From Bacteroides ovatus (GTDB taxonomy: Bacteria; Bacteroidota; Bacteroidia; Bacteroidales; Bacteroidaceae), in NCBI RefSeq assembly GCF_001314995.1, contig NZ_CP012938.1:868001-932000 (forward strand): DNA of 64,000 nucleotides. Direction: 5' to 3'. Within the stretch, counting starts at the first letter, position 1; the number at the start of each line of letters is the position of its first letter. A model generated the notes under the pieces. That model saw nothing but the letters and a program-made list of their open reading frames with translations, did not search any database and was not told the origin of the DNA. The position numbers were made by a program, and so were the translations under genes. Positions 57,313-64,000 of the stretch are shown here, in pieces.

Positions 57313-59142
57313 ATGAAAAAACTGATTATTATATTGATGGCATTGATAGCATATAGCACTCATGTGTTTGCTGATAAGGTGTCTTTTACTGCTTCTGCTC
57401 CTGATGCAGTGGTAGTAGGCGAACAATTCAGGCTGTCGTATATTGTAACTACACAAAAAGTGAAAGATTTTCGGGCACCATCAATCAAAGGTTTTGATGT
57501 ATTGATGGGTCCAAGCCGTTCACAACAAAGTAGTACTCAAATAGTGAATGGTAATGTTACATCTACTAGCAGTATTACATTTACATACATATTAATGGCT
57601 AATAATGCCGGAGAATACACAATACCCGGTGCCTCCATTATTGCCGATGGTGACCAAATGGTGTCAAACTCAGTAAAGATTAAAGTATTGCCACAAGATC
57701 AAGGTGGCAATAGCGGACAAAATAATAGTAGTAGTGGTTCTATACATTCCTCATCTGGTACAAGTGTCTCTAATCAGGACCTTTTTATTATGGCAAGTGC
57801 CAGTAAAACAAATGTGTATGAACAGGAGGCTTTTGTCCTGACCTATAAAATATACACCAGAGAATCCAACTTACAACTTAATAATGCGAAATTGCCCGAC
57901 TTTAAAGGTTTCCATTCTCAAGAAATAGAAATGACAACCAATGCAAGATGGACTCCCGAACATTATCAGGGACGTAATTACTATACAACGGTTTATCGCC
58001 AGTTTGTTCTCTTCCCGCAACAATCAGGAAAGCTATATATTGATCCGGCACAGTTCCAGATGACTATCGGAAAACCTGTGCAATCAGATGATCCTTTTGA
58101 TGCCTTCTTCAATGGAGGAAGTAATGTCATTGAAATTAAAAAAAATATTTCCACTCCTAAGATAGCAATAAATGTCAATCCGCTTCCTACGGGTAAACCT
58201 GCAGATTTTTCAGGTGGAGTGGGAGAGTTCAATATATCTTCTTCTATCAACAGTAAGGAACTGAAAACCAATGATGCTATTACTATTAAACTGGTAATAT
58301 CCGGTACAGGTAACCTGAAATTGATTTCTAATCCGGAAATTAAATTCCCGGATGATTTTGAAGTATATGATCCCAAAGTAGACAATCAAGTCAGATTAAC
58401 CCGGGAAGGACTCACAGGCAATAAAGTTATTGAATATTTGGCAATTCCGAGACATGCCGGAACATATAAGATTCCGGGAGTATCTTTCAGCTATTTTGAT
58501 ATTCGCTCCAAGTCTTACAAAACACTGAAAACAGAAGATTATGTAGTAAATGTTGAGAAAGGTGCAGGTAATGCGGATCAAGTAATTGCTAACTTCACGA
58601 ATAAAGAGGACTTGAAAGTATTAGGTGAAGACATCCGTTATATCAAACAGAATGAAGTTACTCTCCAACCTAAAGGAAGTTTCTTCTATGGTTCAATGAC
58701 ATATTGGTTATTCTATATCATTCCGGCTCTTGCCTTTATTATTTTCTTTATTATTTATCGTAAGCAAGCTGCTGAAAATGCAAATGTTGCTAAAATGCGT
58801 ACGAAGAAAGCAAATAAAGTGGCAACGAAGCGTATGAAGCTTGCAGGAAAATTACTCTCCGAAAATAAAAAAGATGCTTTCTACGATGAGGTATTAAAGG
58901 CATTGTGGGGATATATAAGTGACAAACTGAATATTCCGGTATCTCGTTTATCTAAAGATAATATTGAAGAGAAACTAAGAAATCACGGAGTAAATGAGGA
59001 ACTAATCAAAGAATTCCTGAATGCATTGAATGATTGTGAATTTGCACGGTTTGCTCCAGGTGATGAGAATCAAGCTATGGATAAAGTTTATTCTTCTTCA
59101 ATAGAAGTAATAAGCAAAATGGAGAATTCAATAAAACATTAA
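57313..59142 (+). CDS. batD: BatD, large exported membrane protein
   Basis: A 609-residue protein: signal peptide (IIILMALIAYSTHVFA), BatD-type beta-sandwich repeats (FRAPSIKGFDVLMGPS; QDLFIMASASKTNVYEQEAF; GTGNLKLISNPEIKFP), Ser-rich linker (about 135-160), one membrane helix (LFYIIPALAFIIFFIIYR, near 470-490) and a cytoplasmic domain. It is the largest Bat component and probably organises the complex in the periplasm. Confidence 0.92.
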   Translation: MKKLIIILMALIAYSTHVFADKVSFTASAPDAVVVGEQFRLSYIVTTQKVKDFRAPSIKGFDVLMGPSRSQQSSTQIVNGNVTSTSSITFTYILMANNAGEYTIPGASIIADGDQMVSNSVKIKVLPQDQGGNSGQNNSSSGSIHSSSGTSVSNQDLFIMASASKTNVYEQEAFVLTYKIYTRESNLQLNNAKLPDFKGFHSQEIEMTTNARWTPEHYQGRNYYTTVYRQFVLFPQQSGKLYIDPAQFQMTIGKPVQSDDPFDAFFNGGSNVIEIKKNISTPKIAINVNPLPTGKPADFSGGVGEFNISSSINSKELKTNDAITIKLVISGTGNLKLISNPEIKFPDDFEVYDPKVDNQVRLTREGLTGNKVIEYLAIPRHAGTYKIPGVSFSYFDIRSKSYKTLKTEDYVVNVEKGAGNADQVIANFTNKEDLKVLGEDIRYIKQNEVTLQPKGSFFYGSMTYWLFYIIPALAFIIFFIIYRKQAAENANVAKMRTKKANKVATKRMKLAGKLLSENKKDAFYDEVLKALWGYISDKLNIPVSRLSKDNIEEKLRNHGVNEELIKEFLNALNDCEFARFAPGDENQAMDKVYSSSIEVISKMENSIKH

Positions 59143-59160
59143 CCCAGAAGAGATTATGTC

Positions 59161-59994
59161 ATGAAAAAGATATTATTTTTTATATTATTATCAATGTCGC
59201 TTACTTGTTTCGGACAAGATTCGTTAAGCATTGATACTAGACAAACGAATGGAGTTGATTCTATCCACGCTTCGCATACCACATTTTCCAGTAATACACT
59301 GGAAGATGCAACAAAAGCTGAAGGAGATTCCGCATATATAAAAGAAGATTATGCAGCAGCTATTCAGATATATGAAGCATTACTGAAAAATGGAGAAGCT
59401 GCCGACGTCTATTACAATCTGGGAAATAGTTATTATAAAATAGGGGAGATAGCGAAAGCTGTTTTAAATTATGAGCGTGCTCTGCTATTACAACCAGGAA
59501 ATGGTGACATCCGTGCTAATCTTGAAGTGGCACGTGCAAAAACAATAGACAAGGTTGAACCTGTTCCTGAAGTATTCTTTGTTTCATGGATCAAATCTCT
59601 GACAAATAGTATGAGTGTAGATGCATGGGCCACATGGGGTATTGTCTCCTTTATTCTATTGATTATCGCTTTCTATTTCTTTATATTCTCCAAACAGATT
59701 ATGTTAAAGAAAATAGGATTCATATCAGGAATCATTTTGCTGATTGTCACTGTTTGCTCTAATCTTTTTGCTTCGCAACAAAAAGAGCATTTGGTTAATC
59801 GAAGTGAGGCGATAGTAATGAATCCGAGTGTAACAGTACGAAGTACTCCAAGTGAGAGTGGGACTAGCTTGTTTATTCTCCATGAAGGGAGAAAGGTAAG
59901 TGTCAAAGACAACTCTATGAAAGAATGGAAAGAAATTCGACTGGAAGATGGAAAAGTCGGGTGGGTACCTGCTTCTGCTATCGAGGTGATATAA
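59161..59994 (+). CDS. batE: BatE, TPR protein with SH3-like domain
   Basis: A 277-residue exported protein: signal peptide (ILFFILLSMSLTCFG), TPR repeats (about 58-125; YYNLGNSYYKIGEIAKAVLNYERAL), two helices (about 155-205) and a C-terminal bacterial SH3 domain (VTVRSTPSESGTSLFILHEG ... GKVGWVPASAIEVI). Last gene of the Bat cluster; a terminator follows. Confidence 0.92.
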   Translation: MKKILFFILLSMSLTCFGQDSLSIDTRQTNGVDSIHASHTTFSSNTLEDATKAEGDSAYIKEDYAAAIQIYEALLKNGEAADVYYNLGNSYYKIGEIAKAVLNYERALLLQPGNGDIRANLEVARAKTIDKVEPVPEVFFVSWIKSLTNSMSVDAWATWGIVSFILLIIAFYFFIFSKQIMLKKIGFISGIILLIVTVCSNLFASQQKEHLVNRSEAIVMNPSVTVRSTPSESGTSLFILHEGRKVSVKDNSMKEWKEIRLEDGKVGWVPASAIEVI

Positions 59995-60023
59995 AGGTCA
60001 TTAATAGATTTTATATATTCAAG

Positions 60024-60063
60024 AAAAAAAGATAAGCAAATAATTTGTTTTATCTTTTTTTTT
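60024..60063 (+). terminator. Terminator of the bat operon
   Basis: AAAAAAAGATAAGCAAA (60024-60040) pairs with TTTGTTTTATCTTTTTTT (60044-60061), one bulged base, ending in a T-tract. Confidence 0.8.
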
Positions 60064-60122
60064 GCTTAAGTTTATAGCGTGATAAAAAAATCACATAGTA
60101 TTAACCATTAAATTTATGAGAC

Positions 60123-60413
60123 ATGAGAACAATAACGTTTAATGAACTTCGTAAAATTAAAGATTCATTGCCTAGCGGTAGCATGCATAGAATAGCAGAC
60201 GAACTTGGTTTGCACGTAGATACAGTGCGAAACTTCTTCGGAGGACACAATTTCAAGGAGGGAAAAAGCGTCGGAATACATCTCGAGCCCGGTCCAGATG
60301 GTGGGCTTGTAATGTTGGATGACACGACCGTTCTTGATCGGGCTTTAAAAATCCTAGATGAATTGAATATGAGTATGCAAAAAGAACAGGCTACCGAATC
60401 TGTGCAAGTTTAA
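60123..60413 (+). CDS. Small helix-turn-helix protein
   Basis: A 96-residue protein with an N-terminal helix-turn-helix (SGSMHRIADELGLHVDTVRN) and a short C-terminal beta/alpha region (GGLVMLDDTTVLDRALKILD). Probable DNA-binding protein; target unknown. Stands alone between two terminators. Confidence 0.7.
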   Translation: MRTITFNELRKIKDSLPSGSMHRIADELGLHVDTVRNFFGGHNFKEGKSVGIHLEPGPDGGLVMLDDTTVLDRALKILDELNMSMQKEQATESVQV

Positions 60414-60427
60414 AATATAACAAACTG

Positions 60428-60456
60428 AATCCCAATTGAATCAAACAATTGGGATT
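60428..60456 (+). terminator. Intrinsic terminator
   Basis: AATCCCAATTG (60428-60438) pairs perfectly with CAATTGGGATT (60446-60456), 7-nt loop, followed by TCTTATTTGTTTT. Confidence 0.8.
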
Positions 60457-60490
60457 TCTTATTTGTTTTCACCTTATAAAATGTACATTT

Positions 60491-61612
60491 ATGGAAGACA
60501 AATTAGTAACCCTGGCCATTCTGACATACACCAAAGCGCAGATCTTAAAGAATGTCTTGGAAAATGAAGGTATAGAAACCTACATTCATAACGTTAATCA
60601 AATACAACCGGTTGTTTCATCAGGAGTGCGTTTACGAATTAAAGAAAGCGATCTGCCACGTGCTTTGAAAATAACAGAAAGTTCTACATGGCTGTCTGAA
60701 AGTATAGTGGGAGAGAAGGAGCCCAAAGTAAAAGATAAATCAAATAAGATTTTAATTCCCGTCGACTTCTCTAATTATTCGATGAAAGCATGTGAATTTG
60801 CATTCAACCTGGCAAAAACAGAAAATGCAGAAGTCATCCTGTTGCATGTCTATTTCACGCCTATTTATGCATCGTCGTTGCCTTATGGGGATGTTTTCAA
60901 TTACCAGATTGGAGATGAAGAATCTGTAAAAACGATTATCCAAAAAGTCCATTCTGATCTCAATGCTTTATCAGAGAAGATAAAAGAAAAAGTTACATCA
61001 GGCGAATTTCCCAACGTTAAATATAGCTGCATCTTACGTGAAGGTATTCCAGAGGAGGAAATCTTAAGATATGCTAAAGAACAGCGTCCTATGGTCATCA
61101 TTATGGGTACCCGAGGCAAAAATCAGAAAGACATTGATTTAATTGGCAGTGTAACCGCTGAAGTTATTGACAGGAGTCGCACGGCTGTATTGGCTATTCC
61201 GGAAAATACACCATTTAAACAGTTTAGTGAAGCAAAACGGATTGCCTTTATTACCAATTTTGATCAAAGAGATCTAATTGCTTTCGAGGCATTCTTTAAT
61301 ACTTGGAAATCATTCCATTTTTCTGTATCTTTGATACACCTTACAGATTCTAAAGATACCTGGAATGAAATAAAACTAGCAGGTATAAAAGAATATTTTC
61401 ACAAGCAATATCCGGGGCTTGAAATTCATTATGACGTAGTGATGAATGATAATTTATTAAAAGGACTTGATCAGTATATCAAAGATAATCATATAGATAT
61501 AATCACTTTGACTTCTTACAAAAGGAATATATTTGCTCGATTATTTAATCCAAGTATTGCCAGAAAAATGATTTTCCATTCAGATACACCATTGCTTGTT
61601 ATTAACAGCTGA
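60491..61612 (+). CDS. DUF2007 plus tandem universal-stress-protein domains
   Basis: A 373-residue cytoplasmic protein. N-terminal DUF2007 (signal-transducing, about 3-65; LKNVLENEGIETYIHNVNQI), then two UspA domains (about 85-240 with MGTRGKNQKDIDLIGSVTAE; 245-373). Start 60491 is chosen because the frame upstream overlaps the terminator at 60428-60456. The first Usp carries a nucleotide-binding-like GTRG motif; the second is divergent. Confidence 0.88.
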   Translation: MEDKLVTLAILTYTKAQILKNVLENEGIETYIHNVNQIQPVVSSGVRLRIKESDLPRALKITESSTWLSESIVGEKEPKVKDKSNKILIPVDFSNYSMKACEFAFNLAKTENAEVILLHVYFTPIYASSLPYGDVFNYQIGDEESVKTIIQKVHSDLNALSEKIKEKVTSGEFPNVKYSCILREGIPEEEILRYAKEQRPMVIIMGTRGKNQKDIDLIGSVTAEVIDRSRTAVLAIPENTPFKQFSEAKRIAFITNFDQRDLIAFEAFFNTWKSFHFSVSLIHLTDSKDTWNEIKLAGIKEYFHKQYPGLEIHYDVVMNDNLLKGLDQYIKDNHIDIITLTSYKRNIFARLFNPSIARKMIFHSDTPLLVINS

Positions 61613-61670
61613 TCAAATCAGGCAAAAAATGAGCATCCAAGATTAGGGAATAATAAGTATTATGTTTAAT

Positions 61671-61715
61671 AGAAAAAGGAGTAATATAATGACCTTACTC
61701 CTTTTTCTATTTTTA
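61671..61715 (+). terminator. Intrinsic terminator after the UspA gene
   Basis: AGAAAAAGGAGTAA (61671-61684) and TTACTCCTTTTTCT (61695-61708) form a perfect 14-bp stem with a 10-nt loop and T-rich tail. Confidence 0.85.
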
Positions 61716-61794
61716 TTTAAATGAAGAAATTTACCTGTTCCACTCAAGTCCATATCAAATATAAGATTTTTCAATTACTACTTTAAACTATTGA

Positions 61795-61832
61795 ATAAAA
61801 AAAAGAAGACTACTATTTCTAATAGCCTTCTT
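61795..61832 (-). terminator. Terminator of the gyrA-TPR operon
   Basis: On the minus strand AAGAAGGCTA (61823-61832) pairs with TAGTCTTCTT (61803-61812, one G-T), followed by eight T residues. Confidence 0.75.
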
Positions 61833-61853
61833 ATATTTTTTCAGAAAACGATC

Positions 61854-63068
61854 TTACTTCATCATCTTATCGATTTCTTCGAATTCAGGTCCCATATTCA
61901 AGTTATAGTAAACTCTGTAAAGACCTTGCAACCATAAATCTTGTTGATCGGGTTTTAAGGCTCTGGCTTTTTCATAGAATGGTTTAGCTTCTTCGTAGAA
62001 TTTCTTAACCACAGCTTGTGCTTCAGCGTACTTAGGATCATTGATATCTGTTGTTGCTTTATCAGCATAATCCTGTGCTTTCATCAAATATACCAAACCT
62101 ACATTAGAGTATGCTTCTGCATATTCCGGATCAGCAGCAATAGCTTTTTTGTAGTATTCGATTGCATTATCATATTCTTTCATATTATGATAAAGATATG
62201 CTTTTACATACAAATACAACTTGTTATTCGGATCATTAGCTAACATTCTATCAGCAAACTCCATAGCTTTAGAAGCTTGATTAGAGCTATTATAATAATC
62301 AACCAAATTAGCGAAGAAATAATCATTTCCAGGGAACTTAAGGATACCCTCTTCCAAAGACTTAATCCATGCAGCAGTATCACCTTTAGCTTTATAAGCA
62401 TCAGCCATCAATTGCATTGCAAATTTACCTCCATCTTTATCGGATAAAGCCATAGGAGCATATTTAATGATCGCATCTTTATCGCCTACTCTATCAGCAG
62501 CTAATGTTGCATAATAAGCAATTTGCGGAAGAAGAGTATCGTTTTTAGCCAATTCTTTATCAGCTAACATCGGATAAGAAGCTGACTCTACATAGGTTGC
62601 AAAGAACTTCAAAGCCTCTTTATTCTTGTCCAGGTTGAAATACTGAATACCACCATTAATCAAATTAGGACGTTCAGCCAACATACTGGAAGCATTAGCC
62701 TTCCGATATTTGTTTTTAACTTTTCCCTTTTCATTAGGTATTTCCGCTAATTCATCACACTTATTATAGTACTCATACATTTTCAGAATACTATTGTATA
62801 CTTTCAATGTATCATACGGTTTCTTCAAAAAAGCATTTTTCATTTGCTCCTCGTTGATACGTCTCTGAATAAATCCAGCAACGTCCCATGTGTCAGCAAG
62901 ATCCTTCGTTTCAGGATTCTTCATAGCCTCCTTAATAAGCTGTTCAGCCTGCTTAAAATTAGGTTTTACGTCATTAGCCATACTCTTTGCTTCTTTCACA
63001 TTCTTCATCTGAGCGAATGAGAAGCTAACAGCCATCAATAAAACCATAGAAAATAATACTCTTTTCAT
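61854..63068 (-). CDS. Exported TPR protein downstream of gyrA
   Basis: A 404-residue protein with signal peptide (VLFSMVLLMAVSFSFAQ) and many TPR-type helices, clearest at about 265-330 (KAMEFADRMLANDPNNKLYL; NAIEYYKKAIAADPEYAEAY). Periplasmic, probably a protein-interaction scaffold. It starts 32 bp after gyrA ends and is probably cotranscribed. No specific function assigned. Confidence 0.85.
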   Translation of the reverse strand: MKRVLFSMVLLMAVSFSFAQMKNVKEAKSMANDVKPNFKQAEQLIKEAMKNPETKDLADTWDVAGFIQRRINEEQMKNAFLKKPYDTLKVYNSILKMYEYYNKCDELAEIPNEKGKVKNKYRKANASSMLAERPNLINGGIQYFNLDKNKEALKFFATYVESASYPMLADKELAKNDTLLPQIAYYATLAADRVGDKDAIIKYAPMALSDKDGGKFAMQLMADAYKAKGDTAAWIKSLEEGILKFPGNDYFFANLVDYYNSSNQASKAMEFADRMLANDPNNKLYLYVKAYLYHNMKEYDNAIEYYKKAIAADPEYAEAYSNVGLVYLMKAQDYADKATTDINDPKYAEAQAVVKKFYEEAKPFYEKARALKPDQQDLWLQGLYRVYYNLNMGPEFEEIDKMMK

Positions 63069-63100
63069 GATTGTTGTTTGATTAATTATTAATATTATGT

Positions 63101-64000
63101 CTATTCCTCAATTTCGTTATTGCTTTCGTTTTCATTTACGTCCGCTGCATCATCAATATCAGGAACATCAGCATTCGGATCACTCACGATTGTACCCTCT
63201 GCCTCTTCTGCCGGAATTTCATCTTCAAGACTTTCTGTCATAACCTTACATACCGAACCAATCTGGTCGTTACGTTTTTCAAGATTTATCAGACGAACGC
63301 CTTGAGTAGCACGGCCCATTATACGAACATCCGCTACCTTCAAACGAATAGTGATACCAGACTTATTGATAATCATCAAGTCATTTTCATCGGTTACCGA
63401 CTTGATTGTTACCAACTTACCTGTCTTTTCGGTAATATTCATGGTCTTCACACCCTTACCTCCACGGTTCGTTTTACGATAGTCTTCAATTTCAGAACGT
63501 TTACCATATCCTTGTTCGGAAACTACCATTACAGATTCTGTTTCCAAATCTTTGATACAAATCATTCCTACTACTTCATCCTGACCATCATTATCCAACG
63601 TAATACCACGTACACCTGTTGCTGTACGTCCCATTACACGAACTGCTGCCTCATGGAAACGAATTGCACGACCATTGCGGTTTGCAATGATGATTTCATT
63701 ATTTCCATTCGTCATACGAACTTCAATTACGCTATCATCTTCGCGGATAGTTATAGCATTTACACCATTCTGACGAGGACGAGAATACTGTTCAAGCAAT
63801 GTCTTCTTTATTACACCTTTCTTAGTACAGAATAATACATAGTGGCTATTGATAAACTCGGAATCCTCTAAACTCTTCACACGCAAGTATGCAGTTACAT
63901 TATCATCCGAATCAATATTCAACAAGTTCTGAATAGCACGGCCCTTAGAATTCTTCGTTCCTTCAGGTATTTCATATACTTTCAGCCAATAACACTTACC
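63101..64000 (-). CDS. gyrA: DNA gyrase subunit A, C-terminal part (truncated by window)
   Basis: About 299 residues of the GyrA C-terminal beta-pinwheel are visible; the frame continues past the right edge. Repeats of the pinwheel are seen (GVIKKTLLEQYSRPRQNGVN; GRAIRFHEAAVRVMGRTATG; GYGKRSEIEDYRKTNRGGKG; GITIRLKVADVRIMGRATQG), with the GyrA-box-type RGGKG. The acidic tail (DADVNENE-rich, about last 45 residues) is normal for gyrase A of Bacteroidetes. It introduces negative supercoils by wrapping DNA. Confidence 0.95.
   Translation of the reverse strand, partial: GKCYWLKVYEIPEGTKNSKGRAIQNLLNIDSDDNVTAYLRVKSLEDSEFINSHYVLFCTKKGVIKKTLLEQYSRPRQNGVNAITIREDDSVIEVRMTNGNNEIIIANRNGRAIRFHEAAVRVMGRTATGVRGITLDNDGQDEVVGMICIKDLETESVMVVSEQGYGKRSEIEDYRKTNRGGKGVKTMNITEKTGKLVTIKSVTDENDLMIINKSGITIRLKVADVRIMGRATQGVRLINLEKRNDQIGSVCKVMTESLEDEIPAEEAEGTIVSDPNADVPDIDDAADVNENESNNEIEE

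Noticed and set aside
63302..63835. 177-codon open frame on the plus strand
   Set aside because: Antisense within gyrA; composition (Thr/Ile/Tyr/Asn-rich) is typical of a shadow frame.

Overview
This window is a chromosomal segment of a Bacteroidales bacterium, most probably a Bacteroides species. The evidence is the TAnnTTTG -7 promoter boxes ahead of many genes, a hybrid two-component system, an ECF sigma/FecR/TonB-receptor set, PepSY-like and DUF2723 proteins, a Bat aerotolerance operon and the rpmB-rpmG-DUF4295-ftsY-rimO gene order. I do not name a species. No phage, insertion sequence, CRISPR array or rRNA was seen; it is mostly core genome with a few accessory envelope loci.

Layout. 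1-8.6 kb: the end of an unidentified membrane protein, a HAD phosphatase/SDR pair, a lipoprotein-TPR-HTH regulator, a DUF2723 (GT117/TMEM260-like) membrane glycosyltransferase with a DUF3098 partner, a probably exported arginase-family enzyme and a divergent HxlR regulator. 8.6-14.3 kb: ECF sigma factor, FecR anti-sigma, STN-type TonB-dependent receptor, then a metallo-beta-lactamase-fold hydrolase. 14.4-20.3 kb: an operon-like run of NapH-type polyferredoxin, Tat-lipoprotein aldo/keto reductase with Fe-S domain, DUF1893 protein, TonB-dependent receptor and ECF-type S component, which looks like an envelope redox system coupled to micronutrient uptake. 20.4-29.4 kb (minus strand): a full-length hybrid two-component regulator followed upstream by a TolC/HlyD/two-permease exporter with no ATPase gene beside it.

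30.1-34.7 kb: tRNA-Gly(CCC), a DUF2867 protein, prolyl-tRNA synthetase, and an OmpR-type response regulator with its kinase. 34.8-39.3 kb: an ABC transporter with a NEW3/COG1470 exported protein, divergent from two PepSY-like exported proteins. 39.4-43.9 kb: TamB, which has no ATG at its proper N-terminus, divergent from tsaD and cinA. 46.4-51.2 kb: rpmB, rpmG, a DUF4295 gene, ftsY, rimO, a small HU protein, and an HU-like protein fused through a membrane segment to a LysM domain. 51.4-60 kb: moxR, DUF58 and the Bat genes. 60.1-64 kb: a small HTH protein, a DUF2007-UspA protein, a TPR protein and the 3' part of gyrA.

The most interesting points are four intergenic arrays of imperfect palindromes that share a 22-bp (two helical turn) period. 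Two of them, 36 kb apart, use the same 15-bp box and have the same kind of inversion with 20-bp spacing. The HU-TM-LysM protein could physically link nucleoid DNA to peptidoglycan.
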